DNA from: Apiospora phragmitis
Taxonomy: Eukaryota; Ascomycota; Sordariomycetes; Amphisphaeriales; Apiosporaceae
Direction of reading: 5' to 3'
DNA: 64,000 nt
NCBI GenBank assembly: GCA_038363925.1
Contig: JAQQWL010000013.1
Location: forward strand, 3,038,001-3,102,000
A program made the position numbers and the translations under genes. Shown here one piece after another: positions 47,542 through 58,630 of the stretch (its first letter is position 1; each line of letters opens with the position of its first letter). The notes beneath the pieces are model-generated. The model worked only from the letters and a program-made list of their open reading frames with translations, made no database searches and was not told where the DNA came from.

Positions 47542-48845
47542 AATTTTTTATTTTATAGCCGTTTCTTTTTTATACGGCGGCGCCGGCTAAGTATCTTATT
47601 TACCTTTTAAAGTATCGCGTTCTTACTTTTTAAAAAAGTAACTCGGTATATAATATATATTATAATCTTTATAATTTAATTAAAATTAATTAAAATTAAT
47701 ATCGAAAAGTTATTTTAATACCGTATAATACGGTTTTAAACGTATTCGGTTTAAAATTAAGCCTTAATTAAGTTATTTAAAGTTTTTAATTTTTAAGAAA
47801 TAAATAAGCCGGAAAATATCCCTAGAGGTATTAAAATACGTAACTTTATATCTAATTATAAAATAATATATTCCGGATTATACGAAACGAGTCCTACCTT
47901 TTAAAAGCCTCTTTATATATTCGAAATAATAAAAATCGCTTAAAACGCTTTTAAAAACGCTAGTAAGAAGTTTTTTTTTAAAATATAAATAATATACGCC
48001 CGTATAAAATATTTAATTTCTTTCCCGTATATCTTTTTTAACGTATAAAAATAATTAATATTAAAAGGTTAAAGTTTATATAATAAATAAAAAGGTATAT
48101 AAAATATAATAATCGAATTCTTTTTATAATAAAGCTTAAAAACTATCGAGTAATAATTTTCGTAACCGTTTAAAATTAAAAGGTAATAACGACTTTTTAT
48201 ATAAAACTTAATATATTAATTAAAGTATTAAATCTAATCCTCGCCTCTTTTATTCGTAATTTAATTATTTTTAATAATAAGCTATTTTTATATTAAAAAA
48301 AGAGGTACGTTTTCTTAATAAAAATAATATATAAAAAATAACGTAACCGTGTAATTTAACGCTTTAAATAATTATAACTTATTCTCGATTCTTTTACTAT
48401 ATTACCTTAAGCTTTCCGTATTGATTAAAAGTAATTACGATTATTTTAAACGAGATTTAACTTATAAAAAAGCCGGTCTCGTTAAAGTTATAAATATCCT
48501 CTTTTTAAATTATATACTTATAAATTATATTTTATATAAAAATAAATTACGCGCGATACGCGGCAGGATTTTCGTAAAGGACTCTTTAATAATCGATTTT
48601 TCGGTTAAAACGCGTCCGGAGGTCTAATTATTATCGTATAAAGTTAAAGGCTTAATTAATATCGACGCGTCTTGTGTCGCGTAAACTAAATAATCGATTC
48701 GCTATATTTTTTATATTATTTAACCGGGGAAAAAGTAATTACGTATTTAAATTAATAATATATTAAATAATTATATCTTTTTCAGAATTTAAAAGCTTTT
48801 AAAAATTCGTAAATATTTTATATCGTATATGTTAATTATTTCGTC
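47542..48845 (-). repeat. Duplicated unit X, copy 2 (inverted arm)
   Basis: About 1.3 kb that is the reverse complement of 49069-50397 as far as can be read by eye (for example TTAGCCGGCGCCGCCG on its minus strand at about 47600). With copy 3 it forms the two arms of a large palindrome around a 219-bp spacer at 48848-49066. Confidence 0.7.
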
Positions 48846-48847
48846 TA

Positions 48848-50928
48848 ACGTATCCCACAAGCGAATATCCCACACAAGCGAATGTCTTATTTTTATAAAT
48901 TTCCTTATAGCCTCAACCTTTTTTTATATTTTTTTACGTCCGAAAATGTTATAATTTTAAAAAAAAGCAATATAATTTTAACGCTTTAAGCGCTTTAAGA
49001 AGACTTAACTTTAAACGTATAAAAAGTTATATTAATTTATTACGTTTTATTAAAAACTTTATAACGTAAACGAAATAATTAACCTATACAACGTAAAATA
49101 TTTACGAATTTTCGAAAGCTTTTAAATTTCAAAGAAAATGCGATTATTCGATATATTATTAATTTAAATACGCGATCGTTTTTTCCTTAACTAAATAATA
49201 TAAAAGATACAGCGAATTAATTATTTAATTTACGCAACGCGGGACGCGTCGGCGTTAATTAGGCTTTTAACTTTATACAATAATAACTAGACCTCCGAAC
49301 GCGTTTAAACCGAAAAATCGATTATTAAAAAATTTTTTATAAAAATCCCGACGCGTATCGCGTATAGTTTATTTTTATATAAAATATAATTTATAAATAT
49401 AGGATTTAAAAAGAGGATATTTATAATTTTAACGAAACCGGCTTTTTTATAAATTAAATCTCGTTCGAAATAATTATAACTACCTCCGATCAATACGGAA
49501 AGCTTAAAATAATATAATAAAAAAACCGGGAATAGGTTATAATTATTTAAAGCGTCAGATTATACGGTTACGCCATCCTTCTATATATTATCTTTATTAA
49601 GAAAACATACTTTTTTTCCTAGTATAAAAACAGCTTATTACCGAAAGACTAGGTGATCGTAATTATTAAAAATAATTAAATTATAAATAAAAAAAAACGA
49701 GGACTAAATTCGATACTTTAATTAATATATTAAGTTTATATAAAAAGTTATTATCGCCTTTTAATCCTAAATAGCCATAAAAGCCACTATTCGATAACTT
49801 TCGAGCTCTATTATAAAAAAAACTCGATTATTATACTCTATATATTTTTTTATTTATTATATAAACTCTAACTTTTTAATATCGATTATTTTTATATATT
49901 AAAAAAAACGTATAAAAAAGAAATTAAATATTTTATACGGGCGCATATTATTTATATTTTAAAGGAGGATTTTTTATTAACGTTTTTAAACATGTTCCAA
50001 ACGACTTTTACCGTTTCGAATATACAAGGAGGCTTTTAAAAAATAGGACTCGTCCCATACAATCCGGAATATATTATTTTATAATTAGATATAAAGCTAC
50101 ATACTTTAACACTTCCGGGGACGTTTTCCGGCCTACTTATTCCTTAAAAATTAAAAACTTTAAACAATTCGATTAAAGCTTAATCCTCAACCGAATACGT
50201 TCGAAACCATATCGTATAATATTAAAATAATTTTTCGACGTTTATTTTAATTAGTTTTGATTAAATTATAAAAGTTATAATATATACTATATACCGAGTT
50301 ACTTTTTTAAAAAATAAGAACGCGATATTTTAAAAAATAAATAAAATATTTAATCGGCGCCGCCATATAAAAAAAAACGGCTATAAAATAAAAAATTATT
50401 TTATATATAAATTAAAAAGAACCTATAGTTTTAAAAAGATATTAATAAATAATTATAAAACGAATCGCATTAAAAGAGTGGTTATACGAGAACGTTTAAG
50501 ATACGCTTATAACGTTATAGAATTTACGGAGAGCCCGGGTATAATGCGCGTACTTATTAAAATAATATAGAAATATTTAAAAATAAAGATTTTAATTAAT
50601 TTTAATATATTAAATACGTTATAATAAAATTAACTTATATTTTATTAAAAAAGGTATAAAAGAATAAAATATTCGCTTATATAGGATATTCGCTTATAAG
50701 ATACGTTATACTATAAAGTTTTTATTAAGACGTAATAAATTAATACAGCTTTTTATACGTTTAAAGTTAAGTCTTTTTAGAGCGTTTAAAGTATTAGAAT
50801 TATATTACTTTCTTTTTAAAGTTATAACATTTTCGGACGTAAAAGAATATAAAAAAAGGTTGAGGCTATGAAGAAATTTATAAAAGTAGGACATTCGCTT
50901 GTGTGGGATATTCGCTTGTAGGATACGT
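48848..50928. mobile_element. TA-flanked element with about 220-bp inverted termini (possible MITE with nested insert)
   Basis: The left terminus starts ACGTATCCCACAAGCGAATA and the right terminus, read inward, starts ACGTATCCTACAAGCGAATA. Both are flanked by TA (48846-48847 and 50929-50930). The inverted match continues for about 220 bp on each side (48848-49066 and 50709-50928). The centre (49069-50706) is unit X copy 3, itself flanked by TA (49067-49068 and 50707-50708). The picture is a foldback element of about 440 bp with another element inserted at its middle. These termini keep more CA than their surroundings, so they suffered less RIP. Confidence 0.65.
49069..50706 (+). repeat. Duplicated unit X, copy 3
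   Basis: Longest copy of unit X (1,638 bp), bounded by TA on both sides. The 5' part (49069-49510) mirrors 48845-48420, and 49708-50706 repeats 46528-47531 directly. Strongly RIPed; no transposase recognised. Confidence 0.7.
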
Positions 50929-51149
50929 TATATTTTATACTTATAAAAGGTATTCTAAGTATTTCGTAGGTTAAGCGAATATAGGAATATAGCCGCTTAA
51001 AAAGACGTACTCGAATCGATTATATAAAGTACGTTTTATTCGTTAATATAAATAACGTTTATAATAATCTCGTAATTAAAATCGTATTTATTTTATAACG
51101 AGAATTTAAAATTTTATAATACTAAATTATGCGATTAATATTAAGAGCA

Positions 51150-51300
51150 AAACTTCTAGATGTCGTCGAGAATAGTAAGGTCGACGTTATCGTAGCCGGC
51201 GTTTTTTAAGAACGTATAGAGCTTTTCTATACGAGGGTGTCTAAACCGTCGGTAGAGGTATCGAAACTATCTTTCGATAAAATATAACATCGTTTCTATA
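51150..51300 (-). mobile_element. Ty1/copia pol fragment (GAG-pre-integrase segment), RIPed
   Basis: On the minus strand the frame reads YLYRRFRHPRIEKLYTFLKN, followed by AGYDNVDLTILDDI and then a stop where CAG would be expected. This is the GAG-pre-integrase pattern of copia elements (LH.R.GHP...KL...L). The rest of pol could not be followed through the RIPed sequence. Confidence 0.6.
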
Positions 51301-51811
51301 CGGCCGGTATTAAAAAACGAATATCCTTATTTCTTAATTATAAAAATTATTTCGCCATCCTTTTATATAATAAAATTAAAGATATTATTATAATACGTTT
51401 TAAATTAATCGGCGTTATATAATAAGAATAAAAAAAGGGTTATAATATTTAAGATATAATACTTAATTATTTTTAATCGGTTTTATATATTAATTATTCT
51501 AATTAACGAAATAAGTTTTAAGCTTTCGAACTTAATCTTAACGCTCTTTAAGGTTTAATCGATTCGTATATCTAGGTTCTTTCGTATATAAACCTCTATT
51601 TAAAGCTTTCCGATTATTAAAAACAAAGCGGCGCCGATATCTTAAAACTTTTTTTAATAAGTCTAGCTATACGGGCTATTAAGGTTAAATTAATCGGCTT
51701 ATATAATAACTTTTAAAAAATAAATATCCTCGTTAATAATTTAATAATAAAACGCGGCGTTTATTAAATAAATAATATTTTATTATACGTTTTCCGGATT
51801 AAAATAATTAT

Positions 51812-52018
51812 TGTTGGAACAGCTGGAACTGAAGCTGTCCATATTACTCTAAAAGGGGTGCCACGTGCCTACGCGCACGAACCCCTTTCCTGTTTCATCA
51901 AGAGGGGTATACGATACCCCTCGCAGCTCGTACTGAAGATAGACATGAACAACAGAATAAGAACGATTGAACCCCGATTAAAACCGGAACCACCGCACGT
52001 ACGAGAGCCCATTCAACA
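51812..52018 (+). mobile_element. Solo LTR with 5-bp target duplication
   Basis: A 207-bp sequence starting TGTTGGAACAGCTGGAAC and ending CCCATTCAACA, flanked by ATTAT on both sides (51807-51811 and 52019-52023). TG...CA ends and a 5-bp duplication are the marks of an LTR. It stands out from its surroundings by normal CA content, consistent with being shorter than the length RIP usually detects. The adjacent sequence does not continue into an element body, so it is a solo LTR left by recombination. Confidence 0.85.
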
Positions 52019-53751
52019 ATTATACTCCTCTTCGTTATTTTTTAGCTCTTCTTTTTTCCCTTCTTAATTTCGGACGAAATCCTCGTATTCGTTTTAAATA
52101 AAGAATTCTTATTTAATATTATTACACGCTTAAAAATATTAAATTATTATATAAGTTCGCTTTTCGGCTAGGTAATTCATGAATTAATAACTTTACTTAT
52201 AGTAAATTCGGCAGGTTTTTTATTTAAACTACCGATTCTTATATAATAACTTAGTTTAGAATATATTTAAAAATTATTAATTTTTACTTTATTTTAATAA
52301 TCGGTTATTATACGGTAATTTATTATTATAAACTAATTAGTTTCTTTTTATATAATTATTTATAAACCGTTTATTAATTAAGTACGTATCTATAGCTAAA
52401 TTTTAATATAATTCCTCTATTAAATATCGTTCCGATAACCTCTAGTCCACTACTATACTTAGCAATACACGAAGGTCCGAAAATAACGCTTCACATATTA
52501 ACTTCTAATTAATAAGGGCCGGTATAAGCTCCGAAACTCCTTAATAAGCTCATACGATTAAGGTATAAAGAGCGATCTCTCCTTCGAATCTTTTTCCGAA
52601 GGCTCGTTATATGAATTAAAGCTTATTTAGCAGGATTTCTAAAACCTTAGTAAATTACTTCTTAACGTTTTTATTTTTTACTCGTATAAAAAAATTATTA
52701 TTTAATCCGTAAAATATTATATATAATTTATTATTATATTAAAGTACGAGTTTATAAAGTAATATATCTCGTTTTATTTTTTTTCGGGTCCTATATGATT
52801 AAAATAAAATACCCCCGCATAGTTAGAAAAAATATCCGGAAAAATCGCATATTATTAATCTTTTAATATATTTAGCCGTCGGCATGTTTTAATAAATATC
52901 CGTACTTTATCGTAAAAGATATCGTACGGCTTACCTATATAATTCTTTTCCTTCTTTTATACCTTCGAGAAGGTAACGACCTTATTCTAATCGATTTTAC
53001 CGTTATAAATAGCTCGGTTTAAAAAGATATTATACTTTATAATATATACTAGACTAGATAATCGTACGGTCTAGTCCGGCGGTACCGAAATTAGAAAAAG
53101 AAAAAGGACGATATTTTATAACGTTTAGGTACTTATAAATTTAGGGTTAGACGTTGGGCTTAAAATGTCCCGTAGTGTCGCGGACGATTACTCCGTACGG
53201 AGACCGGGTGTCCTTCGCTTAGGCGGCGGTTGTTCGACTATTTATTCTCGAGAAGAGTATAAAACATCCTCTTTTCAGGTTTCCGAAATCGGTTCTATCG
53301 GTCGGTCCTATTAGTATATAAGAGCTTAGCTCTAAAGGATCCGTTCGTTAATATATTAATTCCGTGTTTTTTAAAGTAATTAAAAAGCTCTTTTTAAAAC
53401 GTACGATTAATTTAATCGAATTAATACTCGGTTTATCCGTTAAACTTAATAATAAATAACTTTTAAAAAGAGGTCCTTTTTATTTTTAATATATAATATT
53501 TTAAGAAGTATTATACGAGATACGTCGTAAATAATTCGGGTATTATTTCTTTAAACGTCTAAAGGTTCGAGTTTTTAAAAAGCGAGGTTAACGTTTCTTT
53601 TCTAAACTACTAAAAAGATTCTAATATTTTAAAAAACTTCTTCGTATATAAATAGTTTAAGGTTTAAAATTATCGGTTTATTTAAGTTCGGTACGTCCGG
53701 GCTCGGTCCCGATTCGCCGACCGTAATTAATTCTATTTTAATAAGGTTTAT

Positions 53752-53963
53752 TATTAGAACAGTAAGAACTAAGGTTTTCTATATTACTCTAAAAGGGGTG
53801 CCACGTGCCTGCGCGCACGAACCTCTTTTTAGTTTTATTAAAAGGGGCATACGATACCCTTCGCAGCTCGTACTAAAGATAAGTATAAATAATAGAATAT
53901 AGTAATATAACCTCGATTAAACCCGGAACCCACTTATACGTACGTATAAAAGCTTATTTAATA
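53752..53963 (+). repeat. RIPed LTR copy 2
   Basis: Same orientation as the solo LTR and aligned end to end (TATTAGAACAGTAAGAAC at the start), with many C-to-T changes. The flanking 5 bp do not match exactly. Confidence 0.75.
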
Positions 53964-54245
53964 GTTATCGTCTTATAAATCGTATAATAAAGTTATTTAA
54001 ATATATAATTATATATAACTTAACTAGTTTCGCGTATAATTCGAAACCTAGTCTCCTCTTTATAATATATACTTAAAAAAGGGGTTCCTCCTCGTACGGT
54101 TAATTTAGTTCGGCTCTTCCTTCGAATCCCTAACGGGTAGAAATTCTCGGGGCTCTTTAGTACGGTCGCCTTTATATTAATAAGGGCGTAAAACCGTCTC
54201 TTCACTTTTATTAATTTATAATTATTTTATGTAATTACTAATTAA

Positions 54246-54457
54246 TATTAAATAAGCTTTCGTATATATATATAAATAAGTTCCGGGTTTAATCGAGGTT
54301 ATATTATTATATTTTATCATTTATATTTATTTTTAATACGAGCTATTAGGGGTATCGTATACCCCTCTTAATAAAACTAAAAAGGGGTTCGTACGCGTAG
54401 GTACGTAGCGCCCTTTTTAAAGTAATATAGAAAACCTTAGTTCTTGCTATTTTAATA
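54246..54457 (-). repeat. RIPed LTR copy 3 (reverse orientation)
   Basis: Reverse-complement match to the solo LTR, 282 bp after LTR copy 2 and facing it. It shares GGTACGTAGCGCCC (about 54400) with copy 1. The two facing LTRs may come from a nested or rearranged pair. Confidence 0.75.
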
Positions 54458-55187
54458 ATAATATAATTTTTAGTTTTTTTCGCTATTTTATTTATTTAGT
54501 TATTAAATAAACTTAAAATTATAAAGATTTATAAAATTAATATAAAATTAATTTTTTTTAATTATCTTTATTAGTATAATTTTCATAAAAGTGTACGATT
54601 ATATACGAATGTATTTTATATATATAAAAAGTAAACTATTTAATAATATAAACTACTTAATAATAGTATATAAATAACGTAGTTTATTATATACTCGAAT
54701 ATATTATATAATTAAAAAAAAATTTCTTATAAAAATCGCGTTTAAATATAACCGTGTATTTTATTTAAAATTATATTAATAAAGTATAAAATTTAATAGG
54801 TTATTTTTATAAAAATAATTAAAGTAAAAATTATTTTAAATATTTTATAACTTTTTTATTAATGTTTATAAAGAAAATACGTTAAAATAACCTTTATAAT
54901 AATTATAATACTTAATAACTTAATAAATAAAATAATTATAAAAAAAGTAAAAATTATTTTATAAATATAATATAGTTAAATATAACGTATTAAAATTTTA
55001 TTTATTTTAGTAAAGAGTTTAAAAAGTTAAAAATTACGCACGAACGCGATTTCTATAAGAAAAAAAGTGTTCGACTATATAATATGTCTAAGTATGTGGT
55101 AAACCATATTAATTAAAGCAGTATTTATAATATAAAGCCTTTTCGGACGCCAGTATAACAAGGGAAGCGATTAGCACTCTGATCCGA

Positions 55188-55440
55188 ATGAGAGAAATAT
55201 TATCGCCTAGAAGTTACTGTGAGTCTGACTGGCGCAAAGGCCCGACTCAGCTGTCGGCTAGCTGGGCTTATTGGGCGCGTAGTGGTTACCCCGCCTGTTT
55301 CCTTCGGCCTTCGGCCATCGGTCTGGCAGGTCAAGCAAACTGCGCACAACTCATCAGCACGAACATCTCAGAACAGCAAGCAGACAATTAAGGAAACCTT
55401 GCACTGGACGGCTGCCTCCACTTGACGTGAGCGTGCTTCT
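55188..55440 (+). other. Unassigned transition region after the AT-rich block
   Basis: Base composition returns to normal at about 55140. Two overlapping plus-strand ORFs of 67-68 codons have no recognisable domain. Confidence 0.3.
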
Positions 55441-55722
55441 AGGGCCTTTGCGTTAGTACCGCCTTTCTCAGAAAAAGTAAGTGTGCATTGGGCTTCCCAG
55501 TTGTTTTTGAAGAGCCATGCTAGCGAAGAAGACTTACTCGGTTGAGCTGAGCAAGTAGTTGCGCTACACATCGCACAAGATGGCAGCGACTATGAGCCAG
55601 GCCACTGGGTTTGTTGCCCGCCTCTGTTGGAAGGGGCTGTCAAAGTATGTGTGACTCTTGCTGACCCAGACTTCCAGTCTTGTTGACTTGGTTGGCTCTG
55701 GCGCGGTCGAGATATACACACA

Positions 55723-56058
55723 ATGCCGGCTATTATGGATGACCCAGAGAGCCCGACCATCCATCGAGTCTCTGGCGCTCTCCCTTATCGGGACCCGAGC
55801 AATCCTACCCTTCCTCCTGACGTCCGTCCTCGTCAAGTGACGCTGCGAGATCGTTAAACCGTGGCTATAATCGTGCCATTCGTGTCCAAAGGCCAAGTGG
55901 CACAGACGTTGCTCAAGTATCTTTCGGACCAACTTGCCAAGGAGATTGAAGGAGGCGATACCTACCCCATGATCGACCCCATGCCTGAAAACACCCTTGT
56001 CGAGAGGAATGCGGTGGATTACAGCAAAGGCCGCGAAGGAGCAGCACTTGCGAACTGA
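55723..56058 (+). pseudogene. GNAT N-acetyltransferase fragment (azetidine-carboxylate/Ppr1 type)
   Basis: The frame starts MPAIMDDPESPTIHRVSGAL, with TAA at 55855-55857 after VTLRDR, then continues TVAIIVPFVSKGQVAQTLLK and EIEGGDTYPMIDPMPENTL before ending at 56058. KEIEGGDTYPM.DPM is a hallmark of the fungal GNAT family that includes fission-yeast Ppr1 and azetidine-2-carboxylate acetyltransferases. The acetyl-CoA binding half is missing, so only the N-terminal third or so remains. The TAA would be CAA in an intact gene, another C-to-T type change. It is next to the RIPed block. Confidence 0.65.
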
Positions 56059-56144
56059 TTTATTATATATAATCCAGTACGAATAAACCACGTATAACCA
56101 TTCCTTTTTAAAAAATGAATCTTGCAGTATTGTGGCCGTTTATA

Positions 56145-57956
56145 TCACTCTGATAGTATGCCATCCATCCTTGTAAGAAAGACAGGGATATCCTTCCGCC
56201 CTATCTTACAAAACCTGACAATCTCAGCAGTGCAGAAATTGCTCCGAGTTCCAATACGTCGGAATGTACCGCTTTCTCCAGCCACTTCCTGGAGTAAAAG
56301 GAAATCACAAAACTCGCCATACAGGTTTCTGCCAGGTCCTGTATGCCAAAGGATAGCGTACAAATCGTAACGAGCCACGGGCGGGAAGAAGTCTGGATGT
56401 TCGTCTAATATTGGATCCCCTATATCGATAAGTGTAGCTGCGGATCCGATAATATGTGCCGAATATCTCATCCACTGGGGTACAATCACCCTTTGTCTGA
56501 TTATGAGCCGCTGAAGCCGGCACCGCAGGACCAAGTGGCCGCCTTTGCATAAGCCGGTGACGTCTTCGGTGGCGAAATCCAGCTTGCAATCTAATATCGT
56601 GCAATGCATACCGTACGTCTCGTCTAATACGAAATCAGGCATGTTCACTGGTACATCCATGGAGGCCCAGGAGAACGTTGGCGCACGATAGTCGCGGGAT
56701 CGGTATGGGCCGGGATACTCCATGTGCTGTATATCGCGTCACAAAGTTCTTGAGCTTTGCCTGAATTTGCTTCGAGGCGCTTTTGAAGAAGTCCTTCGTC
56801 AATAAGATGGCGAAACTGGACATGCGTTTCTGGATAAGGGTGATCGCTCTTCAGGATTTTTTCAGGTAGCCGAGAGGGTATGTCTCTGCCGCCCTCAACT
56901 CCGCACATTCCCAGAGCAGCTGGTGCTGACCAAAATAGAGGTTTCTTCTGGTAAGGAGCCTCTCCTGCTGGACCCAGCCCCGCTTGTTCGGTGGACGGGT
57001 CTCCACAAGATGGAGCCAAAATAACGGATCTCGTTCCTGGAAAAGGGGATGTTCGGTGTCGCTAGCTGCTAGCGCGAAGAGATTCAACAGGGAATTCTCT
57101 TACACTTTATCTATTGGTGTTGACTCCCTCTTCCAGTCCGCCAGGTTTTCGTCATCCTGGATGATGCAAAGTGTATCAACCCAAAGGTAGCGTACCCCAA
57201 GCCGTTTGCAGACTATAGAAGCATCCCGGATAGCAAGGGGCAGTCTTGTTGTATCAAATTTCTCGTATAACTCGTTCTTGGTGTCTCTTGAAAGAAGCAA
57301 AGATGGTCGGCTGCTCCAACGATGGCTCAACGTCATATAGCCTCCGGTAGGACCTGCGTCTCTGGAATCTACGACACGGGCAGACCCAGTGTTTCCAAGG
57401 TCCAGTAAACAAGTCGGGTACCAATTCAGCTCAGTCCGTTTGCAAGCTTCATGTGTAGAACGACAATCTGCGAGCCATTTCTGTGCTATATCTAATGACT
57501 CTGGAGAAGACGTACTTGAAGACGAACATATCGCCGGTACTCTCTGTGAATCTTATATCTTAGTTAGTGTACCTTTTCATATCTAAAGTTATCGTGGAAA
57601 ACACCTACCATTGAATACCCGAACCAGGGAGTATTGATTTGATTCCCAGGTTAAACCCTGGTTGCGCAAGATTGGTTCGAGCGCCAGTGGTAGTGTATAG
57701 GGCTCGGCCTAGAGCTGGCTTCCCCATCAAGTACTGCAGATTGAATTTGCTTCAAGAGTTTCGCCCAACGCGTGCGGCAAATGCGGCAACCCAGCTCAGT
57801 CGCATCCTTTAATGCTTTGAATGTGCGGTGATGAACCCGTCTTGGCTCCCTGTCTTCCTCTCCAGATTCAAATCTGACACCTTCCCAACTTTGGAAAATC
57901 GCAAGGCATCTAGCGCAGAGTCGGTCCTCGTGGGAGACTGGTGTGCTTTCGGTCAT
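56145..57956 (-). pseudogene. HET-domain (heterokaryon incompatibility) gene, disrupted
   Basis: Reading leftward from 57956: MTESTPVSHEDRLCARCLAI, an intron (GTAGGT donor at 57608, acceptor AG at 57544-57545), then TSSPESLDIAQKWLADCRST, MTLSHRWSSRPSLLLSRDTK, GVRYLWVDTLCIIQDDENLA, ENSLLNLFALAASD and GWVQQERLLTRRNLYFGQH, all HET-domain blocks. Near the C-terminus SRDYRAPTFSWASMDVPVN matches the RAPTWSWASVDG end module. Stops interrupt the frame in exon 1 (GTT TAA CCT, expected Gln) and after IDKV (TAA where VY.N is usual). The middle segment joining the two halves is missing or scrambled. HET proteins trigger incompatibility cell death when paired with NLR or allelic partners; this copy should not work. 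Confidence 0.8.
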
Positions 57957-58630
57957 TGTGGTGTTTTGGGATGATTAATTATACCAAAGATGTTGTTCCA
58001 AGCTGATGAAGAAGTCGTTTTGAACGACAGCATCGTCCCTTAATCCAAACACCGAGCTGAAAAGAACTCGGAGCGGGGAAGCAGCGTTGCGCATATGTGT
58101 ACCATCAGTCGGGCCAGGAATTTATCCGGCGGGAAGTATGAACAATCACCTCGATATACATTCTAGTTGGGGATTTTTAAACGAGTGATGGCAGTGTGCA
58201 TAACGACGTTACAGTTTTCATACTCCAAACACAGGGTTTTCCAGGAGTATATGCTCCGTGGTAGTAATGCTTCAGGGGTGTATGACTCGGAAGAGCGTAT
58301 ACGGGCCAATAGTATAACACGCTTCCGTAGGTCTAAAAGTTTGGGTTTGAACTAGATACAACCTGAGTTCGTGCTGGACACCTCTAGCCATTGTCTGAAA
58401 TAAGACTTGTTGCCAAACCTCAACAACCATGAATTTGACATCGATTATTGGCGAAAACCCAAGCAACTGGAAAGGTTTCGAAGTGTATTTTCGGTGGCGA
58501 TGTGTACTTTTCAAGTCTTAACATACAATCAATATATCTACAAGAAGTGGAATCCTGAAAAGAAATTCAACCACCCAAGATATAATATTATTATTCCTAC
58601 CCGTCCCCCCTCCCCGACTCTGCCAATCTC
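57957..58630. other. Intergenic, no gene seen
   Basis: Spacer between the HET pseudogene start and the 3' end of the GH79 gene. Short unassigned ORFs only. Confidence 0.45.

Larger units (their letters stand above)
43380..55130. repeat. RIP-degraded AT-rich transposon block
   Basis: About 11.7 kb is dominated by A and T, with TA steps common and CA nearly absent over long stretches, the signature of RIP. No intact gene is seen. Degraded DNA and LTR transposons, several inverted and direct duplications and four LTR copies are listed separately. Short ORFs such as those at 47171-47395 and 48421-48627 lie inside the duplicated units and are not credible genes. Confidence 0.9.

Noticed and set aside
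43380..55130. Centromere or regional AT-rich functional element
   Set aside because: The AT bias matches RIP of recognisable transposon pieces (LTRs, DDE transposase, copia pol), so no special centromeric role is needed. This cannot be excluded by sequence alone.
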